Shown piece after piece: positions 10,670 to 22,200 of a DNA stretch of 64,000 nt (positions within the stretch are counted from its first letter, which is position 1; the number at the start of each line of letters is the position of its first letter). The notes beneath the pieces are model-generated. The model saw nothing but the letters and a program-made list of their open reading frames with translations. It did not search any database and was not told the DNA's origin. Origin of the DNA: Narthecium ossifragum (lineage: Eukaryota > Streptophyta > Magnoliopsida > Dioscoreales > Nartheciaceae); contig OY986966.1 in NCBI GenBank assembly GCA_963920575.1, positions 13,905,297 to 13,969,296 on the forward strand, in the 5' to 3' direction. Both the position numbers and the translations under genes were made by a program.

Positions 10670-11194
10670 GTGTACCAGTCATCTTAGCCTTTCATCAAAA
10701 TTGACTGTACACCCCAATTCAAATCGGGTCCAAACTACCCAACCCCAGTCCTAGGGCTAAATCCTAGCTTCCAGCCTCGGGACGGCGACCCACAGATCGC
10801 CCACGCCCTAACCATGCAACTAATGCAACAACGGAGATGCATGCGATGAACATACGCATATAAGCAGTTAAGGGATGCAGCAGTATGTGATGATAGCTTA
10901 ACACGGTCTGGGTTCGGCACACTACCGGCCCGGGATGGTGAACATGTATTAAAGGTCTGGAACTGCTGCAGTGGTACACCACCAACTGCCAGTCAATTCA
11001 CCAGCAACCTGCATCGGGAAGCTGTAGGGCCACTCGCCCGCTTACTCTAAACACCCCAGGAGTCATCACTCTCCTGGTTCACCACTACCCCTAATATGGG
11101 GCTAGCATGCTTAAGAGTATGTACGAGATATAAAGCTATAAGAAAAACTGTACATACAAAGCCCCGCGGGAAAAGCCAAGAAGATCCTTCTCTG

Positions 11195-11530
11195 CCTTCA
11201 AGGGATCGATCCTTTCCCTAAGGAAGGATCGATCTTTCAAATAACAGAGAGCTTTCCCTTCCTGTCAAGCCAAAGAAGATCGATCCTTCCTCCTAGGAAG
11301 ATCGATCATCCTCGCGACAGAGGGCACCCTCTTGGCACGCCAAGGAAGATCGATCCTTCCTCTCAAGAAGATCGATCCTCCTCATGACAAGGGGGATCCC
11401 ATGCTACCCAAGGCACACGATCGATCATCTCCAACCAGATGATCGATCCTTTATCGGCTTCAGCATGACCAACAAAGAAGATCGATCTTTCTGGGAAAAG
11501 ATCAATCTTGTTGGGTTCTCCGGCAAACCT
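11195..11530. promoter_or_regulatory. GATCGATC palindrome array, downstream cluster of the A1 LTR
   Basis: Nine exact octamers by eye, mostly as inverted pairs with GGAAGATCGATCCTTCC-type arms. In the minus orientation they lie downstream of the TATA box, so in the probable leader. Confidence 0.7.
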
Positions 11531-11643
11531 TTGGTGGGAAATACCATCGAAAAACTCCACCAAATCCCACAAGACCATGGGATCTGGTAGTACGAAGGAC
11601 CACGAGTCCAAAATCGGTGGAAATACTACAAACTAACATGTGT

Positions 11644-12016
11644 TGTGAGGCCCGCTGGGTCTACCGTGGGACAAGATGCCTGCGGCTGGAGGGCGGGGCT
11701 GAGTCGGGTAGCCGGGTAAGCAATCCCACAACGCCTGGGTATGGTCTGGGGTTCGATATAAGTATAGTAAGCCCTTAATAAACACAACGCGTTTTAAAGC
11801 TGTGATGGCAGTGATCCGTCAGAAAACTCCATGGTTAAGCGTGCTCGACCTGGAGTAGTCACACGATGGGTGACCTATTGGGAAGTTGGGAGGGGTAGCC
11901 CGGTTTGCGGTGGTGAGCTAAAAAAGGACAATATAGTGTCGAGTGGGGCCCTCGAGTGGATCCTGGTCGGACCGGGAGCCCGCGGGCCGGGGTCCAGTAG
12001 AGGGCCGGGGAATTAC
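11644..12016 (+). mobile_element. Cassandra solo LTR
   Basis: 373 bp beginning TGTGAGGCCCGCTGGG and ending GGAATTACA. It contains the 5S-derived promoter segment (GTTAAGCGTGCTCG ... GATGGGTGACC) at about 11825-11890. The flanks TGTGT and TGTAT form a duplication with one mismatch. Unlike the array at 5099 it lacks GATCGATC after the 5S segment. Confidence 0.88.
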
Positions 12017-12227
12017 ATGTATTCAGTGAGATCTAAGCGAAACAAGTCACAATCAACTCAAAACTCACAAAACCGAAAAACAAACATAGGTAGGATCCCT
12101 ACCTAGGCAATAGCTGCTTCAATCCTAGCTGCTAAGCCATGGATCGTCCCAAATCTTCTCAAAATCCGGCAGCTCTTAGCTCAAGAATGCGGATTTCAAA
12201 AGGGATTCAAGGAAGAGGGTTACGTTC

Positions 12228-12236
12228 GTTTTATAG
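12228..12236 (-). promoter_or_regulatory. TATA box of the A1 LTR
   Basis: The minus strand reads CTATAAAAC. The corresponding box in A2 is at 17586-17594. A GATCGATC cluster lies just upstream (12255-12425). Confidence 0.6.
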
Positions 12237-12254
12237 ACAAACGAACCGACCTAT

Positions 12255-12425
12255 GAAAGATCGATCCTTCCCTGAGGGAAGATCGATCCTTCCATGAGGG
12301 AAGATCGATCCTTCCCTGAGGGAAGATCGATCCTTCCCTGAGGAAAGATTGATCCTTCATGACCATCACACCTTGACTTTCTGGCATCAAAAGATCGATC
12401 TTCTAGCAAGGAAAGATCCATTCTT
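12255..12425. promoter_or_regulatory. GATCGATC palindrome array upstream of TATA in the A1 LTR
   Basis: Four near-identical 24-26 bp units of GGGAAGATCGATCCTTCC, a fifth with GATTGATC, and one more octamer (AAGATCGATCTT). Adjacent units form perfect inverted repeats around a TGA loop. Confidence 0.75.
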
Positions 12426-12635
12426 TAAGTGCAGAAAGCTAGACTTGGGTTAAAACTTAAGCATAAGCCCGGATCTTTCGATCCTGGGTCCACCTAACCT
12501 TTCTAATCAAATACTAACACAAACATGGTCTGTGTGTGCACACGCGGGTGTGGAACAAAGCAACAAGGCACAATTTTACCAAATTGCCCTTCCGTTCTAC
12601 AACGAGTCACAGAGATAGAGGGGCAGGTCCTCACA

Positions 12636-13000
12636 AAGAAAGATTGCACCATATTTTAATACTGGTTCAGCCAACCTTGCCTACGTCCACTTCACCCAAG
12701 GGTTCTCCTTGAGGTTCCACTACTTGCAAGACCTCTTACAAGCTTTCCAAATTAAGGGATGTTAATATTAAAACAATGTTTTATCATCATACACAATTTG
12801 ACATCATCAAAACAATACTAGGACTAACAATCTCGGCCACAATTGACATTATTTGAGTGATGGCTTGGGTCTTCCTTACCATTTTTGACCTTAACATCTC
12901 TATAAGTTCTTAAGTATTCAAATTTTTTACTAGGGGGACCGCCGGGACCGACGTTTGGGTTTCCCTCATCACATAATTCCTTCATCAATTGACCAAAAGA
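12636..13000 (-). pseudogene. Fragment of the oldest-layer Gypsy gag, leftmost piece
   Basis: The minus strand is open from 13000 to about 12823 (FGQLMKELCDEGNPNVGPGG, then PSKKFEYLRTYRDVKV). It connects in frame with the minus-strand frame ending at 27556 once D1 is removed. I cannot assign a domain to this part. From 12636 to about 12820 there is non-coding sequence of unknown source next to the A1 LTR. Confidence 0.5.
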
Positions 13001-14745
13001 TGTGAGGACCCGTTCCTCCAACCTGGTCTGACAGCGTTGGGTCGAGGATCTGGTTTTGTGGCTTGGCTCGGTTGACCTTGGTTTGCGATCGGTTGATCGC
13101 ATCATTGCTTTTGGAACCCAGGAAAAATTTGCTAAAATTGAGCCCTGGTGGTCGGTTTCACACCTGCGTAGTGCACACACACCCTTAATTGATGTATGTG
13201 ATAGAATAGACACAATAGAAGTGTTCGGGATCGACAGATCCGGACGAGATTGCGAAGAGATATGGCAATTTGGGGTTTATTCGGACTCGACCCGATTAAA
13301 CTTGCTAGACTAGGTCGGTTTAGCCACTTAAGTTGCTAAAGACCTTTTTTGCTCTCTCTCTCTCTTCTTTCCCTTTTCTTCTCCACCATGCCCGACCTCC
13401 CTCTTCTTCTTTTTTTCTCCTTTCTTCTCCTTCGCTCGCGACCGCGCCGGTCCTCTCCCCTCCTCCGGAGCTTCTTCGCCATCACCGCCGGCCACGTCTC
13501 TCCCGGGCTCTCCTCGTTCTCTCCTTTCCCACGAAACCATGCGGCCTCGCCTTCCCTCTTCTTCCCTTCTCTTCCCGTCGTGCGTGAACGACGGACTCCA
13601 GTGATCTGGAGGTGGCGGCGGCGGCGAGGGCCTACTCCTTCCTTCCCTTCCCGCGCCGGCTCTTCTCCCCCTATCTTCCTTCTTCTTCGGCAACGGCTGT
13701 GGGTAAGGGAGTGCCCGGTGGACTCCCAGTGACTCCAGGCGGCTCTCCAACGAGCTGGAGACGATGACGGCGATGGAGGATGGTGGATCACGACGGATTA
13801 GCAAGGATTGAAGACTGGATTGGCGTTTAAGGTAGGGTTTCTACCTAGAGCTTTGGGTTAAGCTAGATCTAGGGTTTGGTTTGATTGTTTGTTGATTTCT
13901 TTGCGCTAATTAGTCCCCCTATGCATGCTTAGTAACTGATTGAAGATTCATGTGATTTGATTTGGGTTTTATCCGGATTTTAACATGTTTTTCCCGGATT
14001 TCTTTGAGTGCTCTGTTCTTCGATGAACAGTCAGTTTCCAGCTCGGTTTCTGAGCTGGGTGAGCATGATCCCTAGTAACTCTCATGATGAAAGTTGTAGA
14101 CCATCGAATCTACTTTCTAATGCCGCTGGTTTCATGATTGTTTTATTTATATACGATTTTTGGCGAATATTTTCCTAAACTGCTGCGAAACTGGAATGAA
14201 GAAATTAGTCAATTAATTAAGTGGAAATTAGTCATCAATTAGATCCAATTCTTGGACACGACATTCCTAACATGCCATTGAGTTTATGATCAAGTTTTAT
14301 TTCAAGTTTGATGTCAATTCAATGAGATTTCATCGCTTTTGGCCGAAGACCGAAATACGTGGTTTTCATCTATTTTTGTTCGTCCGTTTGAATTGGATTT
14401 CGGGTATGCGTTTTGAGAACCATTAACGAGCATGTATGTTAAGTTTCACATTAATTGGACGGACATAGTGAAACCTAGATTATACCCTAATCTTGTCGAC
14501 TATATATAATTAAAGCATGATTAATCAATTATAACTTGTCTAATTTATCTACTATGCTGTACTGACGTTCTTAGCAGTATTCGGAAGATACATGATGATT
14601 TGATAAGTTTTGAGAGATTAATCCCTCGATTTCTACACGGTTATTTATGTTGCTAATCTTCTAGCTTAATTAGCAATTGATTATGAAGTATGCTTAGTAT
14701 CCATGTAATTTTTGGTAGAATGCTATCTATACATGTATTGCATAC

Positions 14746-15410
14746 TGAAAGCTGGGAGAGAGATCGGAGTGGTACCTGGTACTAGATCGATCTCAAAATC
14801 GACCTCTCTGGACGGTGGAAGCCCTGGCAACACCTCGGGAAACAAGGTGCGTGAACCGGGAGGCGTACTGCTGAACTAAGCGAGTACCTTGCAAGAGGGA
14901 CTGGTACTCGTGGGTCAGGGCGTCACATGCACTCGCTGGGAAGTGCACGTCCAAAAACATCGCCCTGAACTCCTCCCACAATGGCACCTCTCCGTCAATG
15001 GTGTGCTGGGTGGTGCGCCACCTGTCACGAGCGTCTCCATCGAGCTGGAACGCTGCGAGGGTGACCCGAACCCGGTCGTCCTCGACGAAGAGAGCCTCTA
15101 GGACGCGCGAGACTCCGTCGAGCCAGTCATCCACTGCGGTCGGATCTCCAGACGTACCGCTGAACCTGGGCGGGTTCAGCCGCTGGAAAGCCATCGTGAT
15201 AGCTACCGAGGCCCGCCCGTCGGCAGGAACAGGGGCCTCCTCCTCGGCGAGGAAGACCTCTGCCTGCTCGACTGAAACGGCTACTGGTGATGGTACAGTA
15301 CGTCTAGCCCGGACCACCCTGACAGGAACAGTCCTGTCCGGTCGGACGGGTCGACCGGGTCGTGCTCCACCCCGACCGGCAACCGGAGGTCGGTCGCGAG
15401 CTCCCGACAT
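14746..15410 (-). pseudogene. gag with internal deletion joined to the RT start (element A2)
   Basis: The likely start is ATG at 15408-15410 (MSGARDRPPVAGRGG). A basic P/R/V-rich N-terminus and then the gag core follow (FQRLNPPRFSGTSGDPTA, DDWLDGVSRVLEALF, LWEEFRAMFLDVHFPAS), ending at ASRFTHLV near 14840. There the sequence jumps out of frame to the typical segment before RT (EVLPGLPPSREVDFEIDLVPG) and stops at the broken left end. The rest of gag, the zinc knuckle and protease were deleted. This copy supplies the gag N-terminus missing from A1. Confidence 0.85.
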
Positions 15411-15598
15411 CTGCACGATCACCAACAACAATGAGCTTTCACTCGTTAGAACGGCAAAACACACAACACAACATAAAGCGGAAAAGCAAAACACATCACA
15501 AGGAGGGAATGCACAGATGTTCTAGACATAGAACTAACCCAGTCCACGCTCAATCTTAACCGAATCCTGATCCTAACACCCTGGGATCTACAGCCTAT

Positions 15599-15610
15599 GC
15601 TCTGATACCA
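15599..15610 (-). promoter_or_regulatory. Primer-binding site, initiator-Met tRNA (element A2)
   Basis: TGGTATCAGAGC on the minus strand, three bases after the LTR end at 15614. Confidence 0.9.
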
Positions 15611-16889
15611 AGTTGTCGTGCCCCGACCCGCGTAGGCCCAACCGGGCCGGGCGACGCGAACCGGAACCTAACCTAATGCGGAAATTTTGGCGTGGTTTCC
15701 CTATAATCGTAGTGGTTACCCTAACAAATCACAATCATCCTGTATTAACACAAATACAAATCTCAATGACTGAACTGACATATATTACGAAACCTCAAAA
15801 CAGGGAAATTATACATTTATCACTCCCGTAGGAGACTATCTATAACAAAAGGGGTAAAACTGGAAGATCGCCACCTCTCAAGCACCGTCAGACGCCGCCA
15901 CGTCAGCAAACACCGGCCCGGTAAGGGCGACCGAAGAAGAGCTAGCGCTAGCACCTGCAAAACGCAGCCCGGGTAGGAGTGAGCACTAAGCTCAGCAGGG
16001 ACACTACACTACGACACTCACAAGGGAGGGAAGACAACAGTGTCGCCCTCAAGCAAGACTTGGGTGTGCATCAAGGGTCACATAACCCTTTGTCGGTGTC
16101 CCGAGGTATACCCAACCATGGTCACCCTAAGGAGCTGGGTCCATCCTGGATACACCTAGTGTCGCAGGGTTCCAGCTGTGGTCACCCTAAAGAACTGGGC
16201 CCACACTCGTAGCCACTGCGGGCAGGAACAGACACTGCCTGGGTTGGACTCACTCTGACGGCCCCCAAAGGACAAGAACTGACACCGGTTGCACCCACAA
16301 CATCTGGCTCGAGGCCGACACGACCTCTATAATCATCAAGCAACACGTATTCAGGTCATCTAACCCTATCATCGAAAACAACTAAATACTACAAATCGAA
16401 TCCTAGACCAAGCTACCCGCAACGGTCCTAGAGATAGATTCGGACTACCCGAAAGCCCCGAATCGGCGGTCAACCCACCGCCAGCGTCCTACACAGATGC
16501 AACTAATGCACAACACAATGCATGCTATGGACATGCACCCTGCCGGCCTGGGGGGTGAACATGAAAATAAGGTCTAGGGACTGCTATAGTAGTACCCCAC
16601 CAACTGTCAGCAGTCCACCACAACACCTGCACAGGGATGCAGCCCCGCAAACAACAACTCACATATATCACAGGTAAAGCCCTCGGCGCACGCCGGCATG
16701 CAAGGCTAGGAAAAGCTGTAGGGCTACCCGCCCGTTTATTCTAAACATCCCGGGAGTCATCACTCCCCCGGTTCACCACTGCCCCTATTATAGGGCTAAC
16801 ATGCTTAAACATATGTATAAGGTATAAAGCTGTATTGAAAACGATACATGCAAAGCCCCGCAAGCAAAACAAGAAGAAAATTCCTCTCT

Positions 16890-17240
16890 CTGCCATAGTC
16901 GGATCGATCCCTACCCCAAGGAAGGATGGGGAAGGGATCGATCCCTCTAATGACAGAGAGCGAACTCTCCAAAACAAGAAGAAAATTCCTCTCTCTGCCA
17001 TATTCGGATCGATCCCTTCCCCAAGGGAGGATCGATCCCTCTAATGACAGAGAGCGAACTCTCCATACCGCGCCAAGTCTGATCGATCCGTCCTCCCAGG
17101 ACGATCGATCTGACTCGCGATAGGGAACGTCCCATGCTATCCAAGGCACCGGGATCGATCGCCCTCACCCGGGGCCGATCGATCCTGCTCGGGTTCAGCA
17201 TGACCAACAAGGATGGATTGATCCATCTCACAGACGGATC
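16890..17240. promoter_or_regulatory. GATCGATC palindrome array, downstream cluster of the A2 LTR
   Basis: Nine exact octamers by eye. Two ~100 bp units (from 16870 and 16985) repeat AAGAAGAAAATTCCTCTC ... GGATCGATCCC. They lie downstream of TATA in the minus orientation. Confidence 0.7.
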
Positions 17241-17585
17241 GATCGGTTGGGTTCTCCGGCAAACCAACGGCGAGAAATACTGTCGGAAAACTCCACCAAA
17301 TCCCACAAAACCTTGGGATCTAGTAGTACGAAGCATCACGAATCCAAAACCGGCGGAAATACTAGAATCTAACAAGTATACAACAAGATCTAAGCATAAG
17401 AACATCGACAGCCGGAAAAACTTCCAAAAACCCGAAGAATGTAGGTAGGAATCCCTACCCAACCAAGAGCAACTTCAATCTTAGCTGCTAGGCCTTGGAT
17501 CGTCCACGAACTCTTCGAAATCCAGGAATTCTCAGCCCCAAGAATCCAGTTTTCCAAAGAGATTCAAGGAGGAAGGTTGCGTTTG

Positions 17586-17594
17586 TTTTATAGG
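17586..17594 (-). promoter_or_regulatory. TATA box of the A2 LTR
   Basis: The minus strand reads CCTATAAAA, right downstream (minus orientation) of the array at 17617-17816. Confidence 0.65.
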
Positions 17595-17616
17595 CAAACG
17601 AACCGACTTAGCAGGA

Positions 17617-17816
17617 TCGATCCGTCCAAGGAGACCGATCGATCCAGCCAAGAGAGCGATCGATCCAGCCAAGGGAATGATCGATCCAACCAAGAGACCG
17701 ATCGATCCTTCTCCGAGTCCGATCGATCCGTCCCAAGCGACCGATCGATCCTTCTCAACGATCAACGTTCCTGTCAAAGACCGATTGATCCCTCTAGCAA
17801 GGAAGGATCGATCCGT
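17617..17816. promoter_or_regulatory. GATCGATC palindrome array upstream of TATA in the A2 LTR
   Basis: Eight exact octamers spaced about 18-20 bp apart (CCGATCGATCCAGCCAAGAG-like units) plus one GATTGATC. This is the densest and most regular array in the window. Confidence 0.78.
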
Positions 17817-19282
17817 CTCTCACAGGAAGCTAGACTTGGGTTAAAACGTAAACCCAAGCCTGGATCTTTTGATCCCGGGTTCCACTAACCATTCTAGCCA
17901 AACATTACCACAAACATGGTCAGTGTGTGCACACGTAGGTGTGAAACAAGGCGACAAGGCGCAATTTACCAAATTGCCCTTGCTGTCCACGACGAGCCAC
18001 AGGAGTAGAGGGACGGGTCCTCACATGATGTATAATGTATTTGTGGTTGATTGTTGTAATTGTGTGGTTGGGGGGTGTGCCCCTTTGTAGAAATTACGGT
18101 TGACCGTTGTGGATGCCGTCATAATGCCGATATTTGAATTGAGATGTTCGTTTACCGCCTGTGTTGCCATTGTTCTGGTAGATAGATTTATAACTGCTTT
18201 AGACCCCTTGCTATGTTTACGCTTTGGCAAGCTGTAGGCTATGCCTAGCCCTGTATGTTGTGATGTCATACTGTTGCATGCTTATATGTCTGTATTTCTG
18301 TGCGCATGAGCATTGCATGCATTTGCTTGCATTAGAAGCATTCAGGCTACGTGGTAGGCGATGGATTCGATCGCCGATCCAGGGTTCCCGGGTAGCCCGG
18401 ATCTAGCCCTAGGACCGGGGTTTGGGTAGTCGAGGATTAGGACGTGATTGTCATAAATGATTATGTTTGATATCATTCGAGGATTATTAGGTAGTCGAAG
18501 TGGAATATTATATTGTTATTGAGGTGTAGAGGTCGTGTCGGATCTCCGAGGGTAAGCGCTAAGGATGGTTGTCGATGTCCCTGACATGTGTGTCCTCGCG
18601 AGACATGGTACGACTAGGCAGGGTGGTACCTGGACAGGAGCCCGCAGTCTTTGTTTCCTCTCGTTTGTTCTTGGGTGAGGGTGGGACCTGTACAGGAGGC
18701 CTCGGGAATCGACGGGGTCATGGGGCCCTTGACATACCTTAGGCTTAGGCAGAGAACGACACAGTTGCAGTTTCCCTTCCTTTCTGTGCGACGTAGTGTA
18801 GAACCCTACTGGGCATATATTGTTGCTCACCCTACCTGGGCTGCATCGGCGATGCAGGTCGATGCAGTTCCTTCTTTCAGGTATTCTTCTAGAAGATGGC
18901 GCGATATTTCGAGGTGATCGAGGAATTGGAGCTTCGAGCAGTTCTTCTACAGTTAACTTACAGTTTTAATCAATGATGTACTAATTGATGTATAATCTGA
19001 TGTATCCAAGAACAAAATGGTATGAGCATTAATTCAGTTGTATTTGAGAGATGTTGTAACATTCTTTAATGTAATGATACTGAAGTTGTAAAAATTATAA
19101 AATATACAGGTTTCTAGTGTTATAATTTATAAGGGAGATTTTGCCAAATTTTTATGAACTGGAGGACTAGATGGTTTAGATTCATAACAGTTATCTATTT
19201 GTGCGCCTATCGATGATGTAAACAGGTTTAGGTGGCTCGCGCCTTGATCTGGATGGGTTTTCTGGGTCGAGGCGTGACAGTT

Positions 19283-19294
19283 TGGTATCAGAGC
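19283..19294 (+). promoter_or_regulatory. Primer-binding site, initiator-Met tRNA (element D1)
   Basis: TGGTATCAGAGC three bases after the LTR end at 19279. Confidence 0.9.
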
Positions 19295-22200
19295 AGGCTG
19301 TAGGTCTCAGGGATAGGATTAGGCTTGCAGTTAAGGTTTTGAGTGTGGAATGAGATAATTCTAGGTGTACAACATCCTTACATGGCTGTTTGCGATTGTG
19401 TGTGATATGTTTCCGCTTTATTGATTGTTGCTTGTTTTGTTGTTTTCCGACTGTGACATGACGTCTCAGGGGGAGATGTGCATGTACGCCGGTGTCGTTC
19501 GTTCCCTCGCCTGACAGTGTCTCCCCCCGTGCTAGAGATGAGCGAGTAGGAGATTGGACATGTGTTGCCTCTGTGCTCTTGGAATCCCGAGAGGTGGACC
19601 AGTTGTGGTCCAGAGGCGATGTTGGAGATCCTTCGACAGTAGAGGACTGATTGAAGGAGGTGTCCCGCATCCCCGATGTTTTGGACAACCAGGAGTATCG
19701 CTTGCTTGGGAAGCCTTTGTTTTCTTGTCCTCCCTGGAAGCGATGTGTAGTGGCGCTTGTCGGGGCAACTAGGGACACTATTGGTTGTGTTTTGAGAACA
19801 GTTCTTGTACTGTTCTTTGACACCTACCATTGGAGGGTGGTGTAGTTGGGAGTACCTTCCTCTATTCTTGGTACTCATACCGCGTAGCAGCACACGGGTT
19901 GGTTGGATCACCAGACTCGGTAAGCTGGAGCAACAATGGGGGACGCCCTAGACTGTACTCCGGATACTGAGACAGATGACTTGAGGGTTGACACCGGACT
20001 GTTGGTCGGTGGTTGTGGTGAGTTTCGGGGTTGTCGTTCCTGCTTCTGGGGAATGGCGGGGTAGCCATTGGTAGAGGCAGTGGTTTCAGCATCAGCGACA
20101 GCTGCAGCATCGTTCAAGTCCTTTGAGAGGTAGCCTGGACCGCCAGACTAAGATGGAACCCACAGGGAGCTTGAGTGGTAGCCACCGGGTGCCTTTCCAT
20201 CGTTGGTGCTGGTTGCGAGGGGCGCGAGATGCTTACCGCAGAGCAGTCGGACGTGACACACGGCGTGAAGCAGAGCAGTGGGTTGATGCCTCAGCTGGGG
20301 TAGGTATCTGTGACAGACGTCGGAATTCAGATTCCAGATAGGGCCTTGCCGGAGACGAGGCAGCGACCAGTCTTACCAGAGCTTCATGCACTTCTTGGCA
20401 GAGAGCACCTTCAGCAGCAGCTCGTTTCGGAGCCGCCTTCCTCCAGCTTTCAGCCTTCAGCTTTCGGAGTGTCTTGTGGCTCGTGGTTTTCTTATGGCGC
20501 TGGTTGTTTCCTCCTTGTGACTTGTCTCCATGCAGCTGTGTTGGCTTGGGACTGGAGTCGGGTGTGGCTTTGGGAGTAGCCATCGATTTGGGACAAGAGC
20601 TTGGGTTGGTTGCTCTTGTCGGGGCGTTTGCTAGAGGTTGGAGACCTCTAGGTGTCCGTGGCCCACATGTGGGACACGTTGGGGTTCGACGACTTCCTCG
20701 GTTTGTGCTGGTTGGTCGCGCATTGAGTTGCGTTTGTTGGCCGTGGGAAGGTGTTGTGGGTACACCTGACAGCGTTATTTTGCTCTCGTTGAAGGTCGCG
20801 GGTTGGCGCACCTTCTGGTTGTCGAGAGCTGGGGTTGTTTACCATACTGTTGTGAACTCCTCCCTCTTTTGTTTTGAGGGTGCTCGGGAGAGTAGGGTTT
20901 CCCCTCGTGTTGTTGTTTGTGCAACTATCCTTTTGAGGAGCTTCCAGAATATTCGTCAGCTCAGAGTTTTGTTGACCTCCTCGTAGTTCAGACTTTGCAC
21001 CAGCTACAATTAGATAAAGATTCAGGATTGCGACATCCCGATGACAGCTTTCAGTATGAGATACAGATTGTGTCAGCGGTAGACAAACTATTTGATCCAG
21101 CTGAGCTTGAAGCAGATACGTGATGGCAGAGATCGAAGACTGCATTCACGATTCAGCAGAGACATTTTCAGGACCGCGGGATTGTTGACCAGATTGACCA
21201 GGAGACCGAAGTTCTTGTCTTAAAGTCACTACGTCAGTGCCTTTAAGGGTGATAGCAACTGGTAGTTGCTAGAAAGGTTTCGACCTTTCGGGTATATTAC
21301 CTTTCAATTTAGGCCAATGTCGTAGATGTTACCTCGAGCAGATGGGTCAGAGAAATTAGAGCAACTTTAGTGGCAATGACAATCCGTCAGTGGCAGAGAT
21401 GGAGGCAGTTATCCAGTTCGGATAGCACTCCTTACCACTCAGAGGATGTCAACATTTCAGTCTAGAGTGATGGTGATGTGAAGCGATGACATGAATCTTA
21501 CGGAGGTCCATGCCTAGATTGATCCCCAGCGTGTGGAGGAGAGCCTGACAGTGTCAGCAGGAAGTAGGTTGTGCTTCCGAGGCCGAGCCACGGTTTCAAG
21601 AGTTGTGCAATGACAGCGTTCAAGCGTACTGCTCCTTTCCCTTGTTGGCCACTTCCGAGGCATGGTGGTATATTGTGACCGCCATCAACATTGGTAGCAC
21701 GAGATGCAGAGTTCGTCCTCACGACTTCACCTATCAGGAGGTGAAGACAGAGCATCAGCAGATAGCAGACCCATTGCAGCCTTTCCAGTGTCAGAGCGGA
21801 AGTGGGAGCATAGTATAGCGAATGTCGTCACCAGATTGTCGAGGACTCAGAGGGGACGATCCAGATCTCGGAGGACATGCTTAGGGCATGTGTCATCGAT
21901 GTAGCAGGATGCTGGGAGGAGTATGTCCCTTTGCTGGAGTCCGTCTACTCCAGCAGTCGTCAGTTCAGACTGACCTATCATTCGAGGCATAGTATGATAG
22001 TTCGCACGGTTCTTCCAATTACTCAATAGAGATTGTCAAGACATCACCCATCATTCCAGACATCATCAGGCAGCTCTACCCCGATAGTTTGCGCCAGAGT
22101 CATGACGACGTGGAGCGACGATGACATTGAGCCTATAGATATTCCTGACAGCATTAGTAGACAGTTGATTGCGCTTCAGAGGCCGAGTAGCAGTTTCAGA

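Larger units (their letters stand above)
1..12635 (-). mobile_element. Element A1: Tekay/Del-like LTR retrotransposon, 5' part only, with nested insertions
   Basis: Minus-strand element whose 5' LTR lies at 1453-12635 and whose gag-protease region runs off the left edge of the window. The LTR starts TGTCACGCC on the plus strand (so ends GGCGTGACA on its own strand) and begins TGTGAGGACC at 12635. It is split by the Athila-like element E1 (1527-10669) and a Cassandra solo LTR (11644-12016). The family is assigned from the gag type, the Met-tRNA primer site and LTR similarity to element B, which has a chromovirus-like integrase tail. The 3' LTR and most of pol lie outside the window, so age and target duplication cannot be judged. 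Confidence 0.8.
10670..12635 (-). repeat. A-type LTR, main part of the A1 5' LTR
   Basis: Matches A2 LTR sequence from about 16346 to 18025. The start TGTGAGGACC is read on the minus strand at 12635. It contains two GATCGATC clusters, a minus-strand TATA box and the Cassandra solo LTR. The interval corresponding to about 15690-16345 of A2 is absent here. Confidence 0.8.
14746..18025 (-). mobile_element. Element A2: truncated minus-strand A-type element in the D1 LTR
   Basis: It retains the 5' LTR (15614-18025), primer site, leader, part of gag and the very start of RT. Everything from RT to the 3' LTR is gone. There is no target duplication and about 100 bp of the host LTR is missing at the left break, so a deletion after insertion is likely. 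Confidence 0.82.
15614..18025 (-). repeat. Complete A-type LTR (5' LTR of A2), 2.4 kb
   Basis: Bounded by GGGGCACGACA (minus-strand end) and TGTGAGGACCCG (minus-strand start at 18025). It shares a CTAGGACCGGGG-type block with B and D LTRs, so these are one superfamily. It has two GATCGATC clusters around a minus-strand TATA box. Confidence 0.85.
13001..19279 (+). repeat. 5' LTR of element D1, interrupted by A2
   Basis: The LTR runs 13001-14745 and resumes at 18026, with A2 between. About 100 bp present in the 3' LTR (25068-25168) is missing at the break. Notable parts are a pyrimidine-rich leader-like stretch (13350-13730), a splice-donor-like site at 13832, an acceptor-like CTTCTTTCAG at 18871-18880, and the palindrome TGCATCGGCGATGCA at 18842-18856. 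Confidence 0.85.

Noticed and set aside
12255..12425. CRISPR-like regular repeats
   Set aside because: Units are palindromes with near-identical spacers inside a plant LTR, with no leader or cas genes; they are U3 arrays.
13388..13732. Pyrimidine-rich open frame in the D1 5' LTR (MPDLPLLLFF...)
   Set aside because: The copies in the D1 3' LTR and D3 have GTG in place of the ATG, and the protein is only a reading of a CT-rich stretch. It is better seen as leader-like LTR sequence.
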